This document shows, piece by piece, positions 36,809 to 46,190 of a stretch of DNA of 64,000 bases. The stretch spans positions 751,577-815,576 of the forward strand of contig NZ_CSTD01000002.1 in NCBI RefSeq assembly GCF_001053185.1, given 5' to 3'. Each line of letters starts with the position of its first letter. The stretch's first letter is position 1. The translations under genes and the position numbers were made by a program. The stretch is from Mycobacterium bohemicum DSM 44277 (lineage in GTDB: Bacteria; Actinomycetota; Actinomycetes; Mycobacteriales; Mycobacteriaceae). The notes beneath the pieces were generated by a model. The model was not told the origin of the DNA and did not search any database. It saw only the letters and a list, made by a program, of their open reading frames with translations.

Positions 36809-38634
36809 TCCACGTGCACTGGTGGCTGGTCGGCCTGGCCTTCGTGGTGGGCCTGGTCTTGACGCTCGCCCTGGTGATCGGCCCCTTCAAACGTCGCGCG
36901 GTGTCCACCGCGAAGCCCGCCCAGCCCGAGTGGCCGACGACGAGCGCCACGGCGACCGAAGAATTCTTCACGACTGAAAGTCCGTTGGACGTGGAGCGGC
37001 CACCGGTGCAGGTTGCGGCGGGGGCGGAGCCCACGGCGCCGGCACAGGACGAGTCGGCTGAGACGAGCGCCTCGGCCGAAGAGGAAGTTCCGGCAGTCGA
37101 GGTCGCCGACGAGCCCGAGCCCGAGTCCGAGCCAGCGCCCCAGCCCGAGCCCGAGCCGGTGCGCGCCGAGGCGACAGCCGCCCCCGATCCTCCGGCGCGG
37201 GCGGTCGCGGCCCACGACCCGTTCGCCATGGCCAACGCGGCGGCCCGCGACGAGTTCGTCACGGCGAGGCCTGCATACGAGTTTCCGGCGACGGAGGTCC
37301 CGGCCGGGGTTTCAACGGCGGACATCCGCGCGGACCGCGGACATCCGGCGCGGAATGCGATCGTCGCGGACCCGTTTGCCGCGGCGAACGCCGCGGCCCG
37401 TGAAGAGCCCGTCGCGGCGGACGTCCTTGTCGTAAACGATGCTCCCGCAGCCGATATCGCCACCGAGGTCGACGACCAGTCCACAACCCGGACCGTCGCC
37501 GCCGAGACGGAGCCCTCGGCGACAGACGACGAGCAGCTCGACATGGCGCGGGCACCGGCCGAAACCGAGTCGGCGACGATCGAGGCCCCCCTCGAACCGG
37601 AGGTCGCGGCGGAAAGCGTTCCCCTGCAGGAAGAGCCCGCGGCGGAGCACGTGCCCGCCGAAGCGCAACCGACGACCGCGACGACTCCCCCCTGGGCGTA
37701 CGCGCCGCCCGAAACTCTGGTCGAACAAGAGATTCCGGCGGCCGGGATTCCGGCCGTAACCGAGTCGGCGACGGACGAGGCTCCCGTCGAACCCCAAGCC
37801 CCGCCGGAAAACGTTCCCGTCCATGAAGAACCCGAGGCGGAGCCTGTCCCGGCCGATTCGGGGTCCGCGGCGGCCGAGGCTCCCGTCGAAACCGAAGCCC
37901 CGCCCGAAAGCGTTCCCGTACACGAAGAACCGGCGACGCAGCACGCGCTCGCCCAAGAGGAACCGGCGACCGCGGCCATCCCCGCCTGGGACGACACCCC
38001 GCTCGAAGCCCCGGTCGAGGAGGAACCTCCCACCACCGCGATCCTGGCCGAGCAGGAGCCGCCGACCGTCCGCATTCCGGTCGCCAAAGACGAGCCTGCG
38101 CCGAGGCTGTCGTTCTTCGCACGACTGCTGGGGAGGAAGCCCGCGCGCGCCGAAGAAGAGCCGACGACGAAGATGCCCGCCGCCAGAATGGTCCCGGCGA
38201 GAAGGGTCCCGCCCGCCGCCAAAGGCGCGCCCGTCAAGAAAGCCGCGCCCAAGAGGGGCGCGCCCACGAAGAAAGCCCCGCCCGCAAAAGGCGTGCCGGT
38301 CAAAAAGGCTCCGCCCGCGAACTTTCGGCCCGACAAGAAGGCCCCGGACGGCCGCGGGGCACCCATCAAGAAAGCCACGGCGGGCAAAATGCCGCCTCCG
38401 AGGCGGCCCCGCAAGTTGCCCTACGAACCGTTCGGCCCCGGCTCCGCCCGCGCCACGTTGGATGGCGGCGGCCCGGCGGGATGGCGGGTCAAGGGCCGCA
38501 CCGATACGCGGCTGTATTACACCCCCGATGACGCGGCCTACGACCTGACCGTCGCCCAGGTCTGGTTCAAGAACGAAGAGTGCGCGGCGCGGGCCCTGTT
38601 CACGCCGTGGTGCAAGAGCTCCCGGAAACGCTAG
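36805..38634 (+). CDS. arfC: ArfC-like membrane protein, strongly expanded
   Basis: A 609-aa protein. The N-terminus MIHVHWWLVGLAFVVGLVLT is a membrane helix, and the C-terminal domain (ARATLDGGGPAGWRVKGRTD, LYYTPDDAAYDLTVAQVWFK) matches ArfC (Rv0901, about 175 aa from memory). Between them lie about 370 residues of acidic Pro/Glu/Ala sequence with degenerate repeats (APVEPQAPPENVPVHEEPEA and APVETEAPPESVPVHEEPAT; DPFAMANAAARDE and DPFAAANAAAREE), then a very basic Lys/Pro/Ala block (KGAPVKKAAPKRGAPTKKAP). Such a long charged stalk could span the cell wall. It overlaps arfB at its start and prrB at its stop (CTAG at 38631-38634). Confidence 0.85.
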   Translation: MIHVHWWLVGLAFVVGLVLTLALVIGPFKRRAVSTAKPAQPEWPTTSATATEEFFTTESPLDVERPPVQVAAGAEPTAPAQDESAETSASAEEEVPAVEVADEPEPESEPAPQPEPEPVRAEATAAPDPPARAVAAHDPFAMANAAARDEFVTARPAYEFPATEVPAGVSTADIRADRGHPARNAIVADPFAAANAAAREEPVAADVLVVNDAPAADIATEVDDQSTTRTVAAETEPSATDDEQLDMARAPAETESATIEAPLEPEVAAESVPLQEEPAAEHVPAEAQPTTATTPPWAYAPPETLVEQEIPAAGIPAVTESATDEAPVEPQAPPENVPVHEEPEAEPVPADSGSAAAEAPVETEAPPESVPVHEEPATQHALAQEEPATAAIPAWDDTPLEAPVEEEPPTTAILAEQEPPTVRIPVAKDEPAPRLSFFARLLGRKPARAEEEPTTKMPAARMVPARRVPPAAKGAPVKKAAPKRGAPTKKAPPAKGVPVKKAPPANFRPDKKAPDGRGAPIKKATAGKMPPPRRPRKLPYEPFGPGSARATLDGGGPAGWRVKGRTDTRLYYTPDDAAYDLTVAQVWFKNEECAARALFTPWCKSSRKR

Positions 38635-39971
38635 CCCGGGCCGGGAAGGCGCAGCACTAGCCGCGCGCCGCCCAGGGGGCTGTCCTCCAGGGACGCCGTC
38701 CCCCCGTGCAGGTGGGCCTGCTGGGCCACCAACGCCAGCCCGAGACCGGACCCGGAATGCGATGCGGTCGACCCGCGCGAGAACCGCTCGAACACGACGC
38801 GGCGCTCCTCCTCGGGCACCCCGCCGCCGTTGTCGTCGATGGCGATCTCCACTCCGGCGCGAGAGCTGACGGCGGACAGCTGCACGCGGGTTGCGCCCCC
38901 ATGTTTGACGGCGTTGGCGATCGCATTGTCGACCGCCAGGCGCAAGCCGGCCGGCAAGCCCACGATGATGCATGTCGGCGAGGGCACCAGCGAGACATCG
39001 AGATCGGGGTACACGCGCATGGCGTCGTGCGCCGCGCGGTCCAGCAGCTCGGTGATGTCGACCGGCACGTGGTCGTCGGACGTCGACAATTCGCCCTGGG
39101 CGAGCCGCTCCAGCGCGCTCAGGGTGGCCTCGATCCGCGACTGGGTCCGGATGACGTCGCTGAGCACTTCTTTGCGCTGGTCGTCGGACATGTCCAGGGT
39201 GGACAGCACCTCGAGGTTGGTGCGCATCGCGGTCAGCGGTGTGCGCAGCTCGTGGGATGACACGGCCGCGAAGTCCCGCGCCGACGCGAGCGCCTCCTTG
39301 GTCCGGTTCTGCTCGTTCCAGATCCGTTGCAGCATGCCCCTCATCGCCTCGGCGATCTCGACGGCCTCGCTGGCGCCGTGCACTTCGACGCGCGGCGCCT
39401 CGTCACCGGCGTCGATCGAACGGGTCTGCTCCGCCAGCCGCTTGAACGGCCGCACGGCGAAAGCGGCCAGCAGCCAAGCGAATACGGCCGCCGCGCCGAT
39501 GGCGAAGCCACAGATCAACAGGACGCGCCGATGCAGGTTGTTGGTTTCGGCGAGGGTGGTGTCATAGGTCGCGCCCACAGCCAGCGACGTCGGCACCGGG
39601 CCGGGGATCTCGACCGTGCGGACCCGGTACCGCACCCCGTTGACGTAGGTGTCGGCGTAATCGACGTCCAGCTTGGGCAACGTGACGTCGGAGTTGGACT
39701 TGACCAGGCTGCCGCGGCGCACGGTCATGATGGCGTCTTTGTCGTTGGGGGAGCGGGGTATCTCGTCGAGGCCGCGCGGCAGGAAGGGAATCGCGAAGCC
39801 CGCGGCCTCGTCCAGGCGCCGGTCCAGCCGCTCCTTGCGGTCGTTGGTGATGCCCACCCAGACGACGGTGCCGACGATCAGCACCGGGATCGCGGCGCCG
39901 ATGGCCGTCGCGACCACCACCCGCGTCCGCAGCGAAGGCGTACGAGCGAAGAACCGCGACAGGATGTTCAT
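38631..39971 (-). CDS. prrB: sensor histidine kinase PrrB
   Basis: A 446-aa protein from the ATG at 39971. Two membrane helices (VATAIGAAIPVLIVGTVVWV and VLLICGFAIGAAAVFAWLLA) flank an extracytoplasmic sensor region; a HAMP domain follows (AVRPFKRLAEQTRSIDAGDE). The dimerisation and phospho-acceptor box is ALASARDFAAVSSHELRTPL (His in SHELRTP), and the ATPase domain has LAVDNAIANAVKHGGATRVQ (N box), IAIDDNGGGVPEEERRVVFE (G1) and HSGSGLGLALVAQQAHLHGG (G2). It phosphorylates PrrA, encoded 17 bp upstream. Matches Rv0902c in length. Confidence 0.95.
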   Translation of the reverse strand: MNILSRFFARTPSLRTRVVVATAIGAAIPVLIVGTVVWVGITNDRKERLDRRLDEAAGFAIPFLPRGLDEIPRSPNDKDAIMTVRRGSLVKSNSDVTLPKLDVDYADTYVNGVRYRVRTVEIPGPVPTSLAVGATYDTTLAETNNLHRRVLLICGFAIGAAAVFAWLLAAFAVRPFKRLAEQTRSIDAGDEAPRVEVHGASEAVEIAEAMRGMLQRIWNEQNRTKEALASARDFAAVSSHELRTPLTAMRTNLEVLSTLDMSDDQRKEVLSDVIRTQSRIEATLSALERLAQGELSTSDDHVPVDITELLDRAAHDAMRVYPDLDVSLVPSPTCIIVGLPAGLRLAVDNAIANAVKHGGATRVQLSAVSSRAGVEIAIDDNGGGVPEEERRVVFERFSRGSTASHSGSGLGLALVAQQAHLHGGTASLEDSPLGGARLVLRLPGPG

Positions 39972-39987
39972 GGCCGTGCCGGTGCGC

Positions 39988-40689
39988 TCACTGCATGCGC
40001 AGCACGAACCCGACTCCACGGACGGTGTGCAGCAGCCGGGGACCGCCGTTGGCCTCCAGCTTGCGTCGCAGGTAGCCGATGAACACGTCGACGACGTTGG
40101 TGTCCGCGGCGAAGTCATAGCCCCAGACCAGCTCCAGCAGCTGGGCCCGGGAGAGCACCGCGGTCTTGTGCTCCGCGAGCACGGCCAGCAGGTCGAACTC
40201 CCGCTTGGTCAGGTCCACGTCGACGCCGTTGACCCGGGCCCGACGGCCGGGAATGTCCACCTCCAGCGGGCCGACCGTGATGGTCTCCGACGACGACGTG
40301 GCGGTGGCACCGCGGCGGCGCAGCAGCGCTTTGACCCGCGCGACCAACTCGGCCAGCACGAACGGCTTGACCAGGTAATCGTCGGCGCCCGCCTCCAGCC
40401 CCGCCACCCGGTCGTCGACCGAGCTGCGGGCGGACAGCACGCAGACGGGGACGTCGTTGTCCATGGCGCGCAGCGCCGTCACGACACTGACGCCGTCCAG
40501 CACGGGCATGTTGATGTCGAGCACGATCGCGTCCGGCCGCGTCTCGGTGGCGCTGCGCAACGCCTCGGCGCCGTCGACCGCCGTCGAGACCTCGAATCCG
40601 GACAGGCGCAGGCCACGCTCCAATGAGGCCAGCACGTCCGAGTCGTCATCGACAACCAAGACCCGCGGTGAGGTCGCTCCAGTGTCCAT
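39988..40689 (-). CDS. prrA: response regulator PrrA
   Basis: A 233-aa OmpR-type regulator. The receiver domain shows [20 protein letters not shown] (acidic pocket), [20 protein letters not shown] (phospho-acceptor Asp in LDINMP) and [20 protein letters not shown] (Lys in KPF). The C-terminal winged helix has [40 protein letters not shown] and [20 protein letters not shown]. It is essential in M. tuberculosis and responds to early macrophage infection and nitrogen signals there. Matches Rv0903c. Confidence 0.95.
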   Translation of the reverse strand: MDTGATSPRVLVVDDDSDVLASLERGLRLSGFEVSTAVDGAEALRSATETRPDAIVLDINMPVLDGVSVVTALRAMDNDVPVCVLSARSSVDDRVAGLEAGADDYLVKPFVLAELVARVKALLRRRGATATSSSETITVGPLEVDIPGRRARVNGVDVDLTKREFDLLAVLAEHKTAVLSRAQLLELVWGYDFAADTNVVDVFIGYLRRKLEANGGPRLLHTVRGVGFVLRMQ

Positions 40690-40729
40690 GGCGCCATTTT
40701 GCCTGATTGTCGGCTATGGGGGTGGGAGG

Positions 40730-41268
<539 letters not shown>

Positions 41269-42689
41269 CTAGGTGTTCTTCACGGGCAGCCCGATCCGCC
41301 GGTAGCGCCGCAGGCGCGCCGCCAGTCGCTCGCCGGCGGGGACGCCGCGCAGCGCGTCCAACTCGGCGGCGATCGCCCGCGACAAGCGCTGGGAGAACTC
41401 GACCGGTTCGTCGGCCGCGTCGGGATGCTCCGGCGCGATGACGTCGACGATCCCCGAGGCCAGCAGGTCCGCCGACCGAATGCCTTGCGCCGCGGCCAGT
41501 TCCGCGGCGTGCTCGGTGTCCCGGAAGACGATCGCGCTCGCGCCCTCCGGCGGCAGCGGGGCCAGCCAGCCGTGCAGCGCGGCAACGACCCGGTCGGCGG
41601 GCACCATCGCCAGCGCGGGCCCGCCGCTGCCCTGGCCCATCAAGATCGACACCGTCGGCGTGTCCAGAGTGACCAGCTCGGCCAGGCACTGGGCGATCTG
41701 GCCGGCCAGGCCGTCCTGCTCGGCCTCGGCCGACAGCGCCGGCCCGGCGGTGTCGATCACGAGCACCAGCGGCACCCGCCGCTCACCCGCTGCTGACCGA
41801 GCACCACCGCGGGCTGCCCTTCGAATCTGGCCAGCGCCAACAGGGTGGTCGCGGCCTCGCCCTGCCCGGTGCCCGACAGCAGCACCAGATCGGTGGCGCC
41901 GTGCCGCAGCAGATGCCGCACGCCGGGTCGGTCCGGGCGCCGCGAGGCCACGACCGAATCCCACGCCGGCACGTCCGGGATGGGCTCCGCCGGCGGCGGC
42001 TCGGGCAGCGCGCCGGGCTCGTCGGCGATGACGGTGAGCGCGCGGTCCAGCATCCGGCGCAGTTCGCCCAGGGCGGCGACGCCGTCGATGACGCCGTGCC
42101 GCTGCAGGTTTTCGGCGGTCTGGACGCCCTCCGGGAAGGGTTCGCCGTAGAGCAGCCGGTATACGCGGGGCCCGAGGAAGCCGATGAGGGCGCCCGGCTC
42201 GGCGAGGGTGACGTGGCCCAGCGAGCCCCACGAGGCGAACACCCCGCCGGTGGTCGGGTTGCGCAAATAGACGAGGTAGGGCAGGTGCGCCTGAGTGTGC
42301 AGCCGGACGGCCGCGGCGATCTTGACCATCTGCAGGAATGCGACGGTGCCCTCCTGCATGCGGGTGCCGCCGGAGCTTGGCGAGGCCAGCAGCGGCAGTC
42401 GCTCGGCGGTGGCGCGAGCCACCGCGGCGGTGATCCGCTCGGCCGCCGCCACCCCGATCGAGCCACCGAGGAATCCGAATTCGCAGACCACCACCGCGAC
42501 CCGCCGCCCGAAGATGCGGCCCTCGCCGGTGAGCACCGATTCGTCCAGACCGGTGGCGTCCCGGGCGGCGGCGAGTTCCCGCGCGTAGGACGCGCTCGCC
42601 GGCACCGCGAGCGGTTCGCTGTCCCAGCGGATGAAAGAACCCTCGTCCAGCACCGCATCCCGCAGTTGAGCTGCCGTGATACGACTCAC
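41269..42689 (-). pseudogene. accD3: acyl-CoA carboxylase beta-subunit-like AccD3, frameshifted
   Basis: The first 300 codons encode the N-terminal carboxyltransferase domain ([80 protein letters not shown]), reaching [12 protein letters not shown]. There the frame ends early at 41757. In another frame the C-terminal domain continues ([60 protein letters not shown]) to a stop at 41269. Compared with Rv0904c about 30 codons around 41780 are missing and the frame is shifted. Short GCGGGTG repeats at the junction would fit a slippage deletion. As sequenced, no full-length enzyme can be made. Confidence 0.82.
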
Positions 42690-42716
42690 GAGACGAGGCT
42701 ATATAGGGTGGCGGTC

Positions 42717-43448
42717 ATGATCGGTGTCACCCAGGCCGAGGCCGTTATGACGATCGAGCTGCAGCGCCCCGAGCGCCGCAACGCTCTGAACTCCCAGCTG
42801 GTCGAGGAGTTGCGGGAAGCCTTCGAGAAGGCCAGCGACGGCTCCGTCCGGGCCATCGTGCTCACCGGGCAGGGCACGGTGTTCTGCGCCGGTGCCGACC
42901 TCAGCGGCGACGCGTTCGCCGCGGACTACCCCGACCGGCTCATCGAACTGCACAAGGTCATGGACGCGACGCTGATCCCGGTGGTTGGCGCCATCAACGG
43001 TCCCGCCATCGGCGCGGGCCTGCAGCTGGCAATGCGCTGCGACCTGCGGGTCGCGGCACCCGAGGCATTCTTTCAATTCCCGACATCGAAATACGGCCTG
43101 GCGCTTGACAATTGGAGCATCCGTCGGCTCTCTTCCCTGGTCGGTCACGGCCGGGCCAGCGCGATGCTGCTGACCGCGGAGAAGCTGACCGCCGACATGG
43201 CGCTGCACACCGGGATGGCCAACCGCATCGGGACGCTCGCCGACGCCCAGCAGTGGGCCGCCGAGATCGCCGGCCTGGCGCCGCTGGCCATCCAGCACGC
43301 CAAGCGGGTGCTCAACGACGACGGCGCCATGGAGGAGCAGTGGCCCGAGCACAAGGAGCTCTTCGACAAGGCCTGGGGCAGCCAGGACGTCATCGAGGCC
43401 CAGGTCGCCCGGGTGGAAAAGCGACCGCCGAGGTTCCAGGGGGCCTGA
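42717..43448 (+). CDS. echA6: enoyl-CoA hydratase-like protein EchA6
   Basis: A 243-aa crotonase-fold protein from the ATG at 42717. It has [20 protein letters not shown], the oxyanion-hole region [20 protein letters not shown], and [20 protein letters not shown]. The usual catalytic Glu pair of hydratases is not evident ([20 protein letters not shown]), as in M. tuberculosis EchA6 (Rv0905), which is not catalytic but binds long-chain acyl-CoA and feeds mycolic-acid synthesis. A TATATAGG box 20 bp before the ATG suggests a promoter with a very short leader. It is divergent from accD3, 27 bp away. Confidence 0.93.
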   Translation: MIGVTQAEAVMTIELQRPERRNALNSQLVEELREAFEKASDGSVRAIVLTGQGTVFCAGADLSGDAFAADYPDRLIELHKVMDATLIPVVGAINGPAIGAGLQLAMRCDLRVAAPEAFFQFPTSKYGLALDNWSIRRLSSLVGHGRASAMLLTAEKLTADMALHTGMANRIGTLADAQQWAAEIAGLAPLAIQHAKRVLNDDGAMEEQWPEHKELFDKAWGSQDVIEAQVARVEKRPPRFQGA

Positions 43449-43453
43449 CGGTC

Positions 43454-44572
43454 ATGCTGCGGGGGGCGCTACGACTGGCCGCGGGTACCGCGTCGCTGGC
43501 GGCCGGAGGCTGGTTCGTGCGCGCGCTGCACGGCGCGCCGGCGGCCCTGGGCGCCGACCCCGCGACGATCCGCGCAGTGGCGCAGGCATCGCCCAACTAT
43601 CGCGACGGAGTGTTCGTCAACCTCGACCCCGCGTCCATCTACAAGATGGACCGTGAGCAGCTACGACTCATCGTGTGGGAGCTGCTGGCCAACCGGGGCG
43701 GGAGCCGACCGGCCGGGCCGATCCCGCTCGCCGCCCCGGCGGTCTACGACGGCGACCCGGCCCGGCTCGCCGTCAGCTGGTTCGGTCACTCGACGGCGCT
43801 GCTGGAAATCGACGGCTACCGCGTCCTGACCGACCCCGTGTGGAGCGATCGCTGCTCGCCGTCGGACATCGTCGGGCCGCAACGACTGCACCCGCCGCCC
43901 GTACAGCTCGAGGGGCTGCCCGCCGTCGACGCCGTGGTCATCAGCCACGACCACTACGACCACCTCGACATCGACACCGTCATGGCGCTGGCCCAGACGC
44001 AGCGGGCGCCCTTCTTCGTGCCGCTGGGAGTCGGCGCCCACCTGCGCGCCTGGGGCATCCCCGAGCACCGCATCGTCGAATTGGACTGGCATCAGAGCGC
44101 TCAGGTCGACCAGCTCACCGTGATCTGCATGCCGGCGCGGCATTTCTCCGGCCGCTACCTTGACCGCAACACCACCCTGTGGGCGTCGTGGGCGTTCGTG
44201 GGCCCCGAGCACCGCGCCTACTTCGGCGGCGACACCGGCTACACCAAGAGCTTCGCGCAGATCGGCGCCGACCACGGGCCGTTCGACCTAACGCTGCTGC
44301 CGATCGGGGCCTACAACACGGCCTGGCCCGACGTTCACATGAACCCCGAGGAGGCGGTCCGGGCCCACCTGGATGTCACCGACTCGGGCTCGGGCCTGCT
44401 GGTGCCGATCCACTGGGGCACCTTCCGGCTGGCCCCCCATCCCTGGGCCGAGCCGGTCGAGCGGGTGCTCAGGGCGGCCGAACCCGAGGGTGTCCACGTC
44501 GCGATACCCACGCCGGGCCAACGGATTGACCCGGCCGGGCCCATTCGATTCAACCCGTGGTGGCGGCTCTGA
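43454..44572 (+). CDS. metallo-beta-lactamase-fold hydrolase (NAPE-PLD-like, Rv0906)
   Basis: A 372-aa protein. The N-terminal MLRGALRLAAGTASLAAGGW is hydrophobic and may be a signal or anchor. Zinc-binding motifs of the MBL fold: VSWFGHSTALLEIDGYRVLT, DAVVISHDHYDHLDIDTVMA (HxHxDH as HDHYDH), VICMPARHFSGRYLDR, YFGGDTGYTKSFAQIGADHG (Asp in GGDTGY) and LLVPIHWGTFRLAPHPW. It resembles N-acyl-phosphatidylethanolamine phospholipase D-like outer-layer hydrolases. Start 5 bp after the echA6 stop, so they share a transcript. Length equals Rv0906. Confidence 0.9.
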   Translation: MLRGALRLAAGTASLAAGGWFVRALHGAPAALGADPATIRAVAQASPNYRDGVFVNLDPASIYKMDREQLRLIVWELLANRGGSRPAGPIPLAAPAVYDGDPARLAVSWFGHSTALLEIDGYRVLTDPVWSDRCSPSDIVGPQRLHPPPVQLEGLPAVDAVVISHDHYDHLDIDTVMALAQTQRAPFFVPLGVGAHLRAWGIPEHRIVELDWHQSAQVDQLTVICMPARHFSGRYLDRNTTLWASWAFVGPEHRAYFGGDTGYTKSFAQIGADHGPFDLTLLPIGAYNTAWPDVHMNPEEAVRAHLDVTDSGSGLLVPIHWGTFRLAPHPWAEPVERVLRAAEPEGVHVAIPTPGQRIDPAGPIRFNPWWRL

Positions 44573-44600
44573 TCGGCTGATTCCCGGCTACAGTTCCGCC

Positions 44601-46190
44601 ATGACGAAACGCGCGGCGATGACCGCGGTTGCCATGGTCGTGCTTGCGTCAACGGGTTGCGGGCCGGGACGCCCGTCGTCGCAACCACCGTCGTTGTCCG
44701 ACGTCCCCCCGAACGAGGCGTCGGGGGTGGAAATCCCGGCCGGCCGCATCGACGACGCCGTGTCCAGGGTCGACGGCCTGATCGCCGACCTGATGAAGAA
44801 CACCGGCATCCCGGGCATGGCGGTCGCCATCGTGCACGGCGGGAAGACGTTGTACGCCAAGGGTTTCGGGGTCAGGGACACCAGCAAGGGCGACGGCGGG
44901 GGCAACAGGGTGGACGCCGACACCGTCTTCCAGCTGGCCTCGGTGTCGAAGTCGGTCGGCGCGACCGTCGTCGCGCACGAGGTCAGCGACAACGTGGTGT
45001 CCTGGGACACCCCGGTGGTGTCCCAGTTGCCGTGGTTCGCGCTGGCCGACCCCTACGTCACCGGTCACGTGACCGTAGCGGACCTGTACTCGCATCGTTC
45101 GGGACTGCCCGACCATGCCGGCGACAAGCTGGAGGACCTCGGATACGACCGTCACCAGTCGCTCGAGCGGCTGAAGTATCTGCCGCTGGCGCCGTTTCGA
45201 ATCAGCTACGCCTACACCAACTTCGGCGTGACAGCCGCCGCCGAGGCGGTCGCGGCCGCGGCGCACACGCCGTGGGAGGAGCTGTCCGACGAGGTGCTCT
45301 ACCGCCCGCTGGGCATGGCGTCCACCAGTTCGCGGTTCGCCGACTTCGCCGCCCGGCCCAACCATGCGGTCAACCACGTCAGGGTGGGCGACCGGTGGGA
45401 GCCCCGGTTCCAGCGGGACGCCGACGCCCAGACGCCGGCTGGGGGTGTCAGCTCCTCGGTGAACGACATGGCCCGCTGGCTCGGCATGCTGCTGGGCAAC
45501 GGCACCTTCGACGGTCACCGGATCTCGTCGCCGGAAGCGTTGCTGCCGGCCAACACCGCGCAGGTGATCTCGGTGCCCGCGCAGACGCCCAAGGCGCGTT
45601 CCGGCTTCTATGGCCACGGGTTCAACGTGTCGGTCAGCTCGTCGGGCCGCACGCAATACAGCCACTCCGGCGCGTTTTCCCTCGGTGCGGCAACCAACTT
45701 CGTGGTGATGCCGTCGGAGGACCTGGGCATCGTCGCGCTGACGAACGCCGCACCGATCGGCGTGCCGGAGACGCTGACCGCCGAATTCATGGATCTGTTG
45801 CAGTACGGCCAAATTCGGGAGGACTGGAGCAAGCTGTATCAGCAGGCCTTCGGCTGGATGAACAACCCGGAGGGCTCGCTGGTCGGCAAGCAACCCCCCG
45901 CCAACCCCGCGCCGCCGCGGCCGCTCACCGACTACGCCGGCGTGTACAACAACGATTACTGGGGCCCGGCCACCGTCGCAGAACGCGACGGGACGCTGCA
46001 GCTGAAGATGGGCCCGAAGGACCAGGTGTTCACGCTGACGCACTGGGACGGCGACACGTTCACCTTCCCGATCACCGACGAAAACGCCCCGCCCGGAACG
46101 ATTTCGAAGGCCGTGTTCTCCGGGTTCCCCGGCGCCACGCTGAACCTCGAATACTTCGACTCCGACAAGCTGGGAACGTTCACCCGATGA
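44601..46190 (+). CDS. beta-lactamase-related serine hydrolase lipoprotein (Rv0907)
   Basis: A 529-aa protein. The signal peptide [20 protein letters not shown] ends in a lipobox-like STGC, so a lipid-anchored product is likely. The class C beta-lactamase/esterase domain has [20 protein letters not shown] (SxxK as SVSK) and [20 protein letters not shown] (YxN as YTN), with [20 protein letters not shown] (HSG) as the third motif. A C-terminal DUF3471-like domain follows ([20 protein letters not shown]). The substrate could be a cell-wall peptide or an ester. ctpE overlaps its end by 4 bp. Confidence 0.9.
   Translation: MTKRAAMTAVAMVVLASTGCGPGRPSSQPPSLSDVPPNEASGVEIPAGRIDDAVSRVDGLIADLMKNTGIPGMAVAIVHGGKTLYAKGFGVRDTSKGDGGGNRVDADTVFQLASVSKSVGATVVAHEVSDNVVSWDTPVVSQLPWFALADPYVTGHVTVADLYSHRSGLPDHAGDKLEDLGYDRHQSLERLKYLPLAPFRISYAYTNFGVTAAAEAVAAAAHTPWEELSDEVLYRPLGMASTSSRFADFAARPNHAVNHVRVGDRWEPRFQRDADAQTPAGGVSSSVNDMARWLGMLLGNGTFDGHRISSPEALLPANTAQVISVPAQTPKARSGFYGHGFNVSVSSSGRTQYSHSGAFSLGAATNFVVMPSEDLGIVALTNAAPIGVPETLTAEFMDLLQYGQIREDWSKLYQQAFGWMNNPEGSLVGKQPPANPAPPRPLTDYAGVYNNDYWGPATVAERDGTLQLKMGPKDQVFTLTHWDGDTFTFPITDENAPPGTISKAVFSGFPGATLNLEYFDSDKLGTFTR

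Noticed and set aside
37312..38973. Two long minus-strand frames opposite arfC (about 550 codons each)
   Set aside because: They mirror the repetitive GC-rich arfC sequence and have no family likeness; arfC itself has conserved ends and operon overlaps.
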